Positions 1 through 9,857 of a stretch of DNA of 64,000 bases are shown one piece after another; the first letter of the stretch is position 1; each line of letters opens with the position of its first letter. The notes below the pieces were generated by a model. That model did no database searches and was not told where the DNA came from. It saw nothing but the letters and a program-made list of their open reading frames with translations. This DNA is from Lutimonas zeaxanthinifaciens (GTDB taxonomy: Bacteria > Bacteroidota > Bacteroidia > Flavobacteriales > Flavobacteriaceae), in the NCBI RefSeq assembly GCF_030503675.1, contig NZ_CP129964.1, positions 930,001 through 994,000 on the forward strand, written 5' to 3'. The position numbers and the translations under genes were made by a program.

Positions 1-354
1 CCATTATTTGGAATCTGTTTGGGACATCAGGTCATTGCACTGGCCCATGGAGTTCCTACCTATAAAATGTTCAACGGACACCGAGGGATCAATCACCCTG
101 TGAAAAACCTTTTGACCGGTAAAGGAGAGATCACTTCTCAAAACCATGGATTTGTTGTAGATAAAAAAGCTGTTGAAGATCATGACATTTTAGAAATCAC
201 TCATGAGCATTTAAATGATCAGACCCTGGCTGGAATGCGTGTTAAAGACAAGAATTGTTTCTCTGTTCAATATCATCCTGAAGCCAGCCCAGGACCTCAT
301 GATTCAGCCTATTTATTTGATCAGTTTATTGAAATGATCAAGGCGTCAAAGTGA
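1..354 (+). CDS. carA: Carbamoyl-phosphate synthase small subunit, C-terminal part (truncated by window edge)
   Basis: The reading frame is open from base 1 and ends in TGA at 352-354, so only the last 117 residues are present. They form the end of a class I glutamine amidotransferase domain. The nucleophile elbow GICLGHQ is at residues 4-10 (Cys6) and the catalytic HPE is at residues 92-94 in [10 protein letters not shown], followed by the C-terminal helix. The SQNHGF segment (residues 46-51) and the PEASPGP ending are typical of CarA rather than TrpG or GuaA. CarA hydrolyses glutamine and passes ammonia to CarB to make carbamoyl phosphate for arginine and pyrimidines. carB is not directly downstream; eno follows after 118 bp. 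An internal methionine before HQVIAL is not the true start. Confidence 0.93.
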   Translation, partial: PLFGICLGHQVIALAHGVPTYKMFNGHRGINHPVKNLLTGKGEITSQNHGFVVDKKAVEDHDILEITHEHLNDQTLAGMRVKDKNCFSVQYHPEASPGPHDSAYLFDQFIEMIKASK

Positions 355-460
355 GTTTAAACTCCGCTCAGATTATCGAAAACGATATCGTAGTTTAATC
401 AAGTTTAAAGGCCCAAAACCCTTTATATTTAGTAAATTTACATCAGTAAAAAACAATTAA

Positions 461-1762
<1,302 letters not shown>

Positions 1763-1782
1763 AATCTTCTTGTTTATAACAG

Positions 1783-1813
1783 AAAAAGCTGAATGAATGT
1801 TCAGCTTTTTTTG
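1783..1813 (+). terminator. Rho-independent terminator after eno
   Basis: An AAAAGCTGAA / TTCAGCTTTTT inverted repeat with a short loop and a T run lies 20 bp after the eno stop codon. Confidence 0.85.
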
Positions 1814-1906
1814 TTACTTAAATAGCTCAATTTACGAGGAAAATTGTGAGTTATTTTGTAATTTCGCGAGTATAACAAATTATTAAAAATTAAATATAAA
1901 TTACCT

Positions 1907-3193
1907 ATGTCAGAAGTAGCAAAATTGATTGTTAATGGGCAAGAATACGAATTCCCAGTTATTGTTGGAACCGAAAATGAGGTAGCCATTAATGTGAAAA
2001 CATTAAGGTCCGTAACCAATGGAATTATCACATTGGATTCCGGTTTTAAAAATACTGGATCCTGTGAAAGTAAAATCACTTTTTTAGATGGAGAAAAAGG
2101 AATCCTGCGACATCGAGGTTACGCTATTGAAGAATTGACAAAAAAGGCTAGTTTTCTTGAGGTAGCTTATATGATCATTTTTGGTGAATTACCAACAAAG
2201 GAGCAATTTGAAAAATGGGAAAAAGATATTAAATACCATCAGCTTTTAAATGAAGAGATGAAAGATATCATCGATGGTTTCCCAAAGAAAGCGCATCCGA
2301 TGGGAATGCTTTCCTCTTTGACTAGTGCATTAACTGCTTTTAATCCAGCTACGGTTGATATTACAAAAGAAGAACAGGTTTACGATGCCATTACCAAGTT
2401 AATGGGTAAGTTTCCTGTGATTGCAGCATGGGCTCATAGTAAGAATCTGGGGACGCCCCTTAATTACGGCGATAATTCTCTGAACTATATTGAGAATATC
2501 ATGCAGATGATGTTTAGGATCCCAACTGAAAAATATGTCTTGAACCCCATAGCGGTCAAAGCGCTGGATGAGTTGTTGATCTTACATGAAGACCATGAGC
2601 AGAATTGTTCTACATCTACCGTGCGAATTGTGGGTTCATCTGAAGCAGGATTATTCGCTTCTGTTTCTTCGGGAGTCTCTGCACTTTGGGGTAGACTTCA
2701 CGGTGGTGCCAATCAGGCGGTGCTTGAAATGCTTGAGAATATCCAGAATGATGGAGGAGACGTAGAAAAGTATATCCAGAAGGCGAAGGACAAAAATGAT
2801 CCTTTCCGTTTGATGGGCTTTGGTCACAGGGTGTATAAGAATTTTGACCCAAGAGCAAGAATCATCAAAAAAGCAGCTGATGAGCTGTTTGAAGATCTGG
2901 GTACCAATGACCCTGTTTTGGCCATTGCTAAACACTTAGAAGAAGTAGCGCTTAATGATGAGTATTTTGCGCAAAGAAAATTGTATCCTAATGTTGACTT
3001 TTATTCCGGAATTATTTATCGTGCCCTTGGCTTCCCAAGAGAGATGATGACGGTGATGTTTGCTATTGGTAGATTACCGGGATGGATCGCTCAATGGAGA
3101 GAAATGCGTTATAACCACGAACCGATAGGAAGGCCAAGACAATTGTACACGGGAGAACCTTTAAGGCCTTTTAAACCATTCGAGGAAAGATAA
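1907..3193 (+). CDS. gltA: Citrate synthase (type II, hexameric class)
   Basis: Condenses oxaloacetate and acetyl-CoA to citrate, the entry step of the TCA cycle. The 428 residues match the Gram-negative type with an N-terminal beta extension. The catalytic segments are all present: LHEDHEQNCSTS near residue 227, RLHGGANQAVLEML near 263 (active-site His), FGHRVYKNFDPRAR near 305 (oxaloacetate-binding His and Arg), VDFYSG near 364 (catalytic Asp) and the C-terminal RPRQLYTGE. Translation starts at ATG (MSEVAKLIVNG). The gene stands alone between two hairpin terminators, so it is probably monocistronic. I see no good TAnnTTTG promoter in the 140 bp upstream; TAATTTCG at 1859 is a partial match only. 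Confidence 0.97.
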   Translation: MSEVAKLIVNGQEYEFPVIVGTENEVAINVKTLRSVTNGIITLDSGFKNTGSCESKITFLDGEKGILRHRGYAIEELTKKASFLEVAYMIIFGELPTKEQFEKWEKDIKYHQLLNEEMKDIIDGFPKKAHPMGMLSSLTSALTAFNPATVDITKEEQVYDAITKLMGKFPVIAAWAHSKNLGTPLNYGDNSLNYIENIMQMMFRIPTEKYVLNPIAVKALDELLILHEDHEQNCSTSTVRIVGSSEAGLFASVSSGVSALWGRLHGGANQAVLEMLENIQNDGGDVEKYIQKAKDKNDPFRLMGFGHRVYKNFDPRARIIKKAADELFEDLGTNDPVLAIAKHLEEVALNDEYFAQRKLYPNVDFYSGIIYRALGFPREMMTVMFAIGRLPGWIAQWREMRYNHEPIGRPRQLYTGEPLRPFKPFEER

Positions 3194-3240
3194 GGCTTAA
3201 ACGGAACGATTTAAACGTTTTTGAATTGTTCATAAATTTT

Positions 3241-3283
3241 AACGCGCGCTGATGATTATTTATAATCAGCGCGCGTTTTTTTT
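3241..3283 (+). terminator. Rho-independent terminator after gltA
   Basis: A perfect GC-rich inverted repeat (AACGCGCGCTGAT / ATCAGCGCGCGTT) with an 11-base loop is followed by a run of eight T. It is the strongest terminator in the window. Confidence 0.92.
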
Positions 3284-3310
3284 ATTTATTTTTGCGAAAA
3301 ATTCAATTTT

Positions 3311-4222
3311 ATGAATCTTCATATTCAAAACGAGACATCCAGATTAAGAGCCGTTGTTCTTGGTACAGCCGAATCGAACGGTCCGGTTCCAAAGATTGAG
3401 GACTGTTATGATCCAAAATCAGTCGAGAACATCCTTGCCGGTACATATCCTAAGGAGGAAGATATGGTCAGGGAGATGGATGCCTTTGAAAAGGTGTTGA
3501 AGAAGTATGATGTTGAAGTATTCAGGCCAAAGGTTTTGAAAGATATAAACCAGATCTTTGCCCGGGATATTGCTTTTGTGGTTGAGGATAAATTTATACG
3601 ATCGAATATTTTGCCCAACAGGATTGAAGAACTGGACGCCATTGACCATGTTTATATTCAGGTTGATCCTGAAAAAAGAATTATTCCACCGGAGGATGTT
3701 CATGTGGAAGGAGGAGATGTCATGCCATGGAACGATTATATTTTTGTTGGAGTCTACACCGGGCCGGATTATGCTGATTATATTACGGCACGAACCAATT
3801 GGGAAGCCGTGGAATTTTTAAGAGAATTGTTCCCGGAAAAGAAAGTAAAGTCCTTTGAATTGAGAAAATCCAATACCGATGCTAAAAATAATGCCCTGCA
3901 CCTGGATTGTTGCTTTCAGCCTGTTGGAAAGGACAAGGCCATTTTACATAAGAATGGTTTTTTGGTGGAGGAGGAATATCAGTTCCTAGTAGATTATTTT
4001 GGAAAGGAAAATGTTTTTGAAATCACAAAGGAAGAAATGTATGAGATGAACTCTAATGTTTTTTCTATCTCAGAGGAAGTTGTGGTATCGGAAGTAGGGT
4101 TTATAAGACTGAACCAATGGCTGAGAGATAAAGGATTTACAGTTGAAGGGATTCCATACGCCGAAATTGGAAAACAGGAAGGGTTGTTAAGATGTTCCAC
4201 CTTACCTTTGATCCGGGATTAA
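3311..4222 (+). CDS. Dimethylarginine dimethylaminohydrolase / arginine-deiminase-fold enzyme
   Basis: A 303-residue member of the guanidino-group-modifying superfamily (five-fold pseudosymmetric beta/alpha propeller). The active-site signatures occur in the expected order: ARDIAF near residue 82 (substrate carboxylate/guanidinium binding), EGGD near 132, LHLDCCFQP near 197 (catalytic His-Asp) and the C-terminal nucleophile Cys in LLRCSTLPL near 295. Such enzymes hydrolyse arginine or methylated arginine to citrulline, or act as amidinotransferases; which of these applies cannot be read from sequence. A second enzyme of the same fold lies 62 bp downstream, so the two probably work in one arginine/citrulline pathway. 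The ATG start gives an N-terminus that fits the first beta strand. Confidence 0.88.
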   Translation: MNLHIQNETSRLRAVVLGTAESNGPVPKIEDCYDPKSVENILAGTYPKEEDMVREMDAFEKVLKKYDVEVFRPKVLKDINQIFARDIAFVVEDKFIRSNILPNRIEELDAIDHVYIQVDPEKRIIPPEDVHVEGGDVMPWNDYIFVGVYTGPDYADYITARTNWEAVEFLRELFPEKKVKSFELRKSNTDAKNNALHLDCCFQPVGKDKAILHKNGFLVEEEYQFLVDYFGKENVFEITKEEMYEMNSNVFSISEEVVVSEVGFIRLNQWLRDKGFTVEGIPYAEIGKQEGLLRCSTLPLIRD

Positions 4223-4284
4223 TCAAAGCCCCGCCAAGTAATATAATGTTTAAAAAATAACCAGAATTTATTATCAGATTTTTA

Positions 4285-5223
4285 ATGAAACTGCTTACCA
4301 ATACAATTTTAATGATCCGACCTGTTTCTTTCAGAATGAATGAAGAAACGGCTGTAAATAATTATTACCAGCATGAGATCAAAGGTCTTTCTGCCCAAGA
4401 GGTCCAGGAAAAGGCTTTGGCAGAATTTGATGCTTTTGTAGCGAAACTGAGAGAAGCAGGAGTAAACATCATTGTTGTTGAGGATACTATGGTCCCGGAC
4501 ACCCCTGATTCCATTTTCCCGAATAACTGGATTTCCTTTCATTCCAACGGAAAAGTTGGCGTATTTCCTATGTTTGCCGAAAACAGGCGCCAGGAAAGAA
4601 GAGAAGATATTTTTGATATTTTGGAAGAAAAGGGTTTTGTTATTGAAGAGATCGTGGATTATACTTCGGCCGAAGAGGAAGAGTTGTTTCTGGAAGCAAC
4701 AGGGAGTATCGTTTTGGACCGCGCCCAGAGAATCGCTTATTGCGCTTTATCTCCAAGAGCTGATGAAGATCTTTTCATAGAATTTTGCGAGGATTTTGAA
4801 TATACACCTGTCATATTTCACGCTTACCAAACTGTCGATGGAAACCGAGAGCTGATCTACCACACCAATGTCATGATGGCTGTGACCCGGGATTACGTGG
4901 TTGCCTGTCTGGATTGTATTGACGATAAGAAAGAAAAGAAAAACTTTATAAAACAGGTTAAAGCCAGCGGAAAACGAATTCTGGATATTAGCGAAGAACA
5001 AGTCGAGCATTTTGCCGGTAACATGCTTCAGGTGATGGATTCCGATGGAAACGCGATTACGGTGATGAGTCAGTCAGCTTATGATAGTTTGTCCTCTGAT
5101 CAAATAGCCATTTTATCGAAAGAAGCGGCACTTTTGTCAAGTGATCTCGGCACGATCGAGGCCTGTGGAGGAGGTAGTGCACGCTGCATGATGGCTGAGG
5201 TTTTTTTAGGTAAAAAATCATGA
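4285..5223 (+). CDS. ctlX: CtlX-like citrulline utilisation hydrolase (amidinotransferase fold)
   Basis: A 312-residue protein of the same pentein fold as its upstream neighbour but from a different subfamily. PNNWISFHS near residue 78, EATGSIVLDR near 137, YHTNVMM near 192 (His) and the C-terminal ACGGGSARCM near 293 (nucleophile Cys about 300) match the family called citrulline utilisation hydrolase CtlX in Bacteroidota and Francisella. From the family name it should act on citrulline or a related ureido/guanidino compound in the cytosol. The first in-frame ATG gives MKLLTNTILMIRPVSF; a start at the later Met (MIRPVSF) is also plausible. It probably shares a transcript with the preceding gene, as no terminator separates them. 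Confidence 0.85.
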   Translation: MKLLTNTILMIRPVSFRMNEETAVNNYYQHEIKGLSAQEVQEKALAEFDAFVAKLREAGVNIIVVEDTMVPDTPDSIFPNNWISFHSNGKVGVFPMFAENRRQERREDIFDILEEKGFVIEEIVDYTSAEEEELFLEATGSIVLDRAQRIAYCALSPRADEDLFIEFCEDFEYTPVIFHAYQTVDGNRELIYHTNVMMAVTRDYVVACLDCIDDKKEKKNFIKQVKASGKRILDISEEQVEHFAGNMLQVMDSDGNAITVMSQSAYDSLSSDQIAILSKEAALLSSDLGTIEACGGGSARCMMAEVFLGKKS

Positions 5224-5307
5224 TCATATCCTTATAAGATTTCAATTCATTTTCTTTTTATTTTCGTTACAAACAGTTCTCATTCAGGTTTATAAATAAA
5301 AAAATAT

Positions 5308-5337
5308 TTGTTTTTTATTAGTTTTTAATTAACTTTG
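5308..5337 (+). promoter_or_regulatory. Bacteroidota-type sigma-A promoter for the 5439 lipoprotein gene
   Basis: TTG at 5308-5310 and TAACTTTG at 5330-5337 (TAnnTTTG) are separated by exactly 19 bp, the consensus -33/-7 arrangement in flavobacteria. The predicted transcript start is about 95 bp ahead of the ATG. Confidence 0.7.
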
Positions 5338-5438
5338 TCTTCCCAATGCTATGGAAAAGTGTGACGATTTTTTATTATTTGCTAACTCTGTTTCATTTGC
5401 ATTGGATTAATATTTATTAATCTTAAAATCCCCTCGTA

Positions 5439-6569
5439 ATGAAAAAAATTACATTTTTATTTGTTGTTTTACTGGTTTTTGGTTTCTATTCGTGTGACCA
5501 GGACAATGGAATTGAATCATCCGGATATGAATCTCCCGGATTTGAATTAAATAGTAAAGGTGGTAAACCAGATCAATTACCTTTTACTGGTGATAAAGAA
5601 TATTCATCCATTTTAAATGATTCGAAAGTGGATTATTGTGGCGAACCTGTAGAGTGTATCTTATTAGCAGGTAGTACGGGTATTGATGCAGGAACGGTGA
5701 CAGTAGCAAATGACGATGATTATTTGTACGTCAAAGTTTATTCTAAAGCAGGTTTTCAAGATGTAGAAGAAAATATTAAGATGTGGATAGGACTCGAGGC
5801 CCCTGATAGAAGGCCTAGTGCTGGTCAATTTCCGTACAAGGCCTCTGAAGATACTGATACGCACATCTTTAAAATTGAATTATCTACTCTTCCTGAATGG
5901 GATGATGAAGAATGTGAAAAAGAATATGTGATCCTTGTTCACGTGGATATTAAGACGGAATCTGATGGTGATCAAACTGCATGGGCTGGTTGCGATGGAG
6001 TAATTGGGCAACCTTGGTGGGCTTATATGGAATATACTACTCAATGTTGTGAGGAGGAAGAATCTAGTTTGGGATGGTTGTACAAAGAAGATTCTACAGG
6101 TAGAAATACATGTTTTGATTTTTCTAAAGATGAAGAAGGAGTAAGTAGTATGTTTCCATATGCTGGAGGTGGTGTTTATGCCAATGGTAAAACTTTCTCA
6201 GTATTAGGAAATGTAGATTTTGATGAAGATTGTGGAGTTACATCCTCGGTAAAAATTGGTGAAGTTACTGTTTATCTCTTGGATTGGTTGGATGACAAAA
6301 ATGCACGTGTAAAATTGGTTTTCAATTTTGATTCCAATTATGATGTAACTATGGGATATGTATATATTGGATGGATTAACCCTATTATCTCAGGGGAGTT
6401 TGATCCTTCGCTTACTGGTGACATTGCATCTATTAGTGTTACTGGTAATACTGCAGAATATACATTATTGGTTGAAAATTGGCCAGGCGAGATAGGTGAT
6501 GGAGGCCCTACAGATAGTAACGGATGGGAACAGTATTATATTAGCACTAGATTCACATTTTCAGAATAG
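5439..6569 (+). CDS. Surface lipoprotein of unknown function
   Basis: The 376-residue protein begins with a lipoprotein signal peptide whose lipobox FYSC puts the lipidated Cys at position 19. The acidic residues right after the Cys (DQDNG) fit the Bacteroidota signal for export to the outer surface. The mature part is rich in Asp, Glu, Gly and aromatic residues. It looks all-beta, with several Cys (a CxxxxC pair near residue 68, a CC pair near 207) that may form disulfides. Phrases such as VTVANDDDYLYVKVY recall beta-sandwich modules common in secreted Bacteroidota proteins, but I recognise no enzymatic motif. It has its own promoter and terminator, so it is a stand-alone gene. A role in binding or surface architecture is a guess. 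Confidence 0.75.
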   Translation: MKKITFLFVVLLVFGFYSCDQDNGIESSGYESPGFELNSKGGKPDQLPFTGDKEYSSILNDSKVDYCGEPVECILLAGSTGIDAGTVTVANDDDYLYVKVYSKAGFQDVEENIKMWIGLEAPDRRPSAGQFPYKASEDTDTHIFKIELSTLPEWDDEECEKEYVILVHVDIKTESDGDQTAWAGCDGVIGQPWWAYMEYTTQCCEEEESSLGWLYKEDSTGRNTCFDFSKDEEGVSSMFPYAGGGVYANGKTFSVLGNVDFDEDCGVTSSVKIGEVTVYLLDWLDDKNARVKLVFNFDSNYDVTMGYVYIGWINPIISGEFDPSLTGDIASISVTGNTAEYTLLVENWPGEIGDGGPTDSNGWEQYYISTRFTFSE

Positions 6570-6597
6570 AAGTTAAAGCACTAAATTATTAAATATT

Positions 6598-6628
6598 AAA
6601 GCCCGTTGATGAAACGGGCTTTTTTTTA
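6598..6628. terminator. Terminator between convergent genes (5439 gene and lyase paralog 1)
   Basis: AAAGCCCGTT / AACGGGCTTT hairpin with a loop of about 5 bases and a run of eight T on the plus strand. The minus-strand side is A/T rich, so it may serve both genes. Confidence 0.85.
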
Positions 6629-6664
6629 AAAGTAAAATAAAAACTATTACATCATTATATCGTT

Positions 6665-9190
6665 TTACATGACCAATAATTTCTTTGATATACTTTGATT
6701 TTGATCAAAAAGTTTCATAACGTATAATCCGCTGCTATAGTTGGAAAAATCCAGTTGTTTCTTTTTGGTTGTAACTTTAGAATCTATTTTTTCCGAATAC
6801 ATAACAAACCCATTAACATTCATTAAAACAATGTTATAATCATTTAGAGGAGTTTCAGAATGAACATTAATAATTCCTTTTGTTGGATTTGGATATATTG
6901 TAAAGTCAAGAATGTTATCAGGATCCAAATTATCAGATTCCGTTGTGTCATTATCGATAATATCATCATTAGAGATTTCAATTATAGGGTTAACGGTAAC
7001 CCTTACGGTGTCTTTATCTTCACAGTTTCCGTTTGATACAGTTACTTCATAGGTTGTTGTAGAGTTAGGGCTTACAGTTATACTTTGAGTAGTTTCCCCT
7101 GTACTCCAAAGGTAATTACCTTCACCCGAGGCAGATAGAGTAACACTTTGTCCAGCTTCAATTGTCATATTGGCTCCAGCCCCTGCAACGGGTAATGGAT
7201 TTACATTTACAATTACTTCATCGGTATCAGAAGCATTTCCTTCAGACACAGTAACAGAATAGGTATTGGTTTCATCAGGGTTAACGGTAATGCTTTGAGT
7301 AGTTTCCCCATTGCTCCAAAGATATGTTGAACCACCAGAGGCAGTAAGTGTAGCGCTTTGACCTTGGCAGATTGATTGATCCTCACCGGCATCAGCAGTT
7401 ATCTCAGGAGTAGGAGGTTGGTTAACGGTAACCCTTACGGTGTCTTTATCTTCACAGTTTCCGTTTGATACAGTTACTTCATAGGTTGTTGTAGAGTTAG
7501 GGCTTACAGTTATACTTTGAGTAGTTTCCCCTGTACTCCAAAGGTAATTACCTTCACCTGAGGCAGAGAGAGTAACACTTTGTCCTGCTTCAATTGTCAT
7601 ATTGGCTCCAGCCCCTGCAACGGGTAATGGATTTACATTTACAATTACTTCATCGGTATCAGAAGCATTTCCTTCAGACACAGTAACAGAATAGGTATTG
7701 GTTTCATCAGGGTTAACGGTAATGCTTTGAGTAGTTTCCCCATTGCTCCAAAGATATGTTGAACCACCAGAGGCAGTAAGTGTAGCGCTTTGACCTTGGC
7801 AGATAGTCTTGTCAGGACCTGCATTTGCATCTAATTTCCCCACTGTATGGCTAAACAATCCTTTGTTAATATAATTAAATGTATCATTACCCCAAATTCC
7901 TTCCTCACCATCAGGAATACCATTTTTATTAGAATCTGTTATTAAATTTCCTGAAGGAATACGAGGATAACCACCAACTTCGCTCGGGTCATCTATCAGT
8001 CTACCTCCGGATTTATCCGTAACATAATTTATGACTCTTTTCTCCGCATCATTTCTCTTAAATGTTCCTACACCACCTTCACCAAGAACATTATCAATTA
8101 AATTTTCATGCTCAACAGTTGGAATATTTTTTAGAGGTGTGTCGAAAGCAGTCAATGATCGCTGACTAGTTGAAGCAGTAGATGTGAAAGGGGCACCGCC
8201 ACCTACGGCTTCCCATTCTGGCTGATTTGCGGATGTTCTATGAGTATTTATATTACCTCTAGCGTAGGCGGTTGCATTTGGATCTGTCAACAAAATATCA
8301 TACCTTGTTCGATTAATATTATTATTTTTAAAGGCGTAATTATTGATAAAATTTACATCCGAAGGAGAACTTATTACCATTCCAAAAGCACCATGATTGA
8401 TCATAACATTATTTACAATTTCAAATGTTCCTCTTACGCTATTTATTAAAGGATTTCTTTGATTGTTATTGGCAAATAAATTATTATAATATGTGAATTT
8501 ATTTGACCTGTCACCAATAAGTGCTCCCATACTATGCGGTGAATAGTAAGCTCGATGAGAGGAGTTTGTTGTATATTCATGAGTGGCATACATCAAGGCT
8601 TCAGCAATAATGCTATTTTGAACAGTTACATTCTCGGGGACGTACCAAGCTCCTATACTTTCATCAGTGCTCCATAAAACAGTACAATGATCAATTAAGA
8701 TATTTTTTCCTCCATCAATGGTAAGATTATCTCCGCTTGTGTTGCGATTACTCGTCGCCCCAATAGCAATAGTTAATCCTCTGATAATAATTCCATCTCC
8801 TCCTCTTACCCTAAGAATTGGCCCGGCAAAATCTCTGGCACCTCTAATTAAAATTCCATTATCCGAGGTTTGACCTGCAATGTAAACTTGGTGATTTGTT
8901 GGAATATCTATTATTGAATTAGATATTATAGTCCCGCTCAAACCATTAAATACTATAATTTTTGCATCATGGGTAGTTGGGGCTTCCACAGCTTCTTTTA
9001 AGCTTCCTGGCCCAGAAGAGTTTAGGTTTGATACTATTTTAACCTCGTAATTAGAACTAAAAATCCAATTAGCTCCATACCCAACTGCCCCTTCAAATAC
9101 TGTATTACCTTCAGAAGTTTGACTGAAACCCATATTGAACAATAAAAATACAGTTAGAAAAAAGTGAATTATTTTTTTTTTGTTTTTCAT
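6665..9190 (-). CDS. T9SS-secreted pectate-lyase-like right-handed beta-helix protein with Ig/PKD-like repeats (paralog 1)
   Basis: 841 residues. A signal peptide (1-23, ending GFSQ) is followed by a parallel beta-helix of about 415 residues. This opens with the NSSGPGSLKEAVEA motif typical of PL1-like polysaccharide lyases and has ladders of hydrophobic turns such as GIIIRGLTIAIGATSN and ILIDHCTVLWSTDE. Next come four beta-sandwich modules (two units of 144 residues; each module has SGGSTYLWSNGETTQSI or SGEGNYLWSTGETTQSI). A linker and a type A T9SS sorting domain (about 765-841, with YPNPTKGIINV and SGLYVMKL) end the protein. It should be exported and held on the surface or released. The catalytic Arg/Lys set of pectate lyases cannot be assigned with certainty, so lyase activity is inferred from fold only. 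Its location next to glycan biosynthesis genes suggests action on the cell's own exopolysaccharide or a similar uronate glycan. Confidence 0.87.
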   Translation of the reverse strand: MKNKKKIIHFFLTVFLLFNMGFSQTSEGNTVFEGAVGYGANWIFSSNYEVKIVSNLNSSGPGSLKEAVEAPTTHDAKIIVFNGLSGTIISNSIIDIPTNHQVYIAGQTSDNGILIRGARDFAGPILRVRGGDGIIIRGLTIAIGATSNRNTSGDNLTIDGGKNILIDHCTVLWSTDESIGAWYVPENVTVQNSIIAEALMYATHEYTTNSSHRAYYSPHSMGALIGDRSNKFTYYNNLFANNNQRNPLINSVRGTFEIVNNVMINHGAFGMVISSPSDVNFINNYAFKNNNINRTRYDILLTDPNATAYARGNINTHRTSANQPEWEAVGGGAPFTSTASTSQRSLTAFDTPLKNIPTVEHENLIDNVLGEGGVGTFKRNDAEKRVINYVTDKSGGRLIDDPSEVGGYPRIPSGNLITDSNKNGIPDGEEGIWGNDTFNYINKGLFSHTVGKLDANAGPDKTICQGQSATLTASGGSTYLWSNGETTQSITVNPDETNTYSVTVSEGNASDTDEVIVNVNPLPVAGAGANMTIEAGQSVTLSASGEGNYLWSTGETTQSITVSPNSTTTYEVTVSNGNCEDKDTVRVTVNQPPTPEITADAGEDQSICQGQSATLTASGGSTYLWSNGETTQSITVNPDETNTYSVTVSEGNASDTDEVIVNVNPLPVAGAGANMTIEAGQSVTLSASGEGNYLWSTGETTQSITVSPNSTTTYEVTVSNGNCEDKDTVRVTVNPIIEISNDDIIDNDTTESDNLDPDNILDFTIYPNPTKGIINVHSETPLNDYNIVLMNVNGFVMYSEKIDSKVTTKKKQLDFSNYSSGLYVMKLFDQNQSISKKLLVM
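6989..7805 (-). repeat. Two 432-bp direct repeats inside lyase paralog 1
   Basis: The marker GTTAACGGTAAC recurs at 6989 and 7421, a 432-bp period (144 codons). The unit nearest the gene's 3' end (6989-7420) appears identical to the units in paralog 2. The other (7421 to about 7805) has a few substitutions, for example around 7560-7590, and diverges after about 7803. Confidence 0.93.
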
Positions 9191-9857
9191 AGTTTTAACT
9201 TTTCCTTATGAATGATTCATCATGCACAGAATTTTTCCGATTGCTTTTTGAAAAAAATATTAGGAGAGATTTACTAAGCAATAAAACGAGAGAAAGAATA
9301 ATTTATTGTTTATTTGATAAGATCTTGGAAAATTTAAGTTTTACAAGGACCATAAAAAAAAGCGAAGCACCTTTACTCATATTTTTTCAAACTGAATCAG
9401 AATGATATTAGATTTGTACTTAATAATTCATGATATTTTACAAAAATATAAATAGAGGCAAGTAATATGAGTCTAGAAAAATGTAGTACATGAAAGAAAA
9501 TTCTAACCAAAATATTTCAATTATGGAAAATAAATTCAAATAAAATAATGTTTAGAAAAAAGAATTATCTGTAAAAAAATAGACTTAAATTACTTATTAA
9601 TAGTGAGTTACGCGTAATTTATGTGATTGATAAATTTGGAAATAGAATGCTAATATGTAATTCTCGAACAAGAATGACAAATAAAAATACATAGAAGATT
9701 AGTAGATAATCGTATTTTTTTATTAAATTTGCTCTAAGTAATAGTGAATATTTCATGAATAGTCCCCTCAATTTATGATGTTATTCCTTTATTAACGTAT
9801 TAAAATAATTTTTATTGTGTTAATTATGTGAGGGGAAAATTTTTAAACCCCTCTGCT
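9191..9857. other. Gene-free AT-rich spacer between lyase paralog 1 and the initiating transferase gene
   Basis: The two flanking genes are divergent. I see no convincing gene. A candidate -7 box TAAATTTG lies at 9724-9731 with no good TTG upstream of it. CAAAAATA at 9441-9448 (TATTTTTG on the minus strand) could be a -7 box for the lyase, also without a clear -33 element. The last 95 bp carry complementary G/C blocks, described separately. Confidence 0.6.
9763..9853 (+). promoter_or_regulatory. Possible alternative-pairing leader upstream of the initiating transferase
   Basis: TCCCCTCA (9763-9770) is perfectly complementary to TGAGGGGA (9829-9836). GAGGGG (9830-9835) can instead pair with CCCCTC at 9848-9853, five bases before the ATG at 9858. 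Two mutually exclusive stems in an otherwise AT-rich leader could control access to the start codon. Confidence 0.35.

Noticed and set aside
7645-7830. Second minus-strand frame inside the repeat region of lyase paralog 1
   Set aside because: A shadow of the repeat coding sequence in another frame.
9208-9405. 65-residue plus-strand open frame just upstream of lyase paralog 1
   Set aside because: AT-rich spacer with low-complexity translation, no homology I recognise and no promoter or partner gene; it starts 17 bp from the divergent lyase start.
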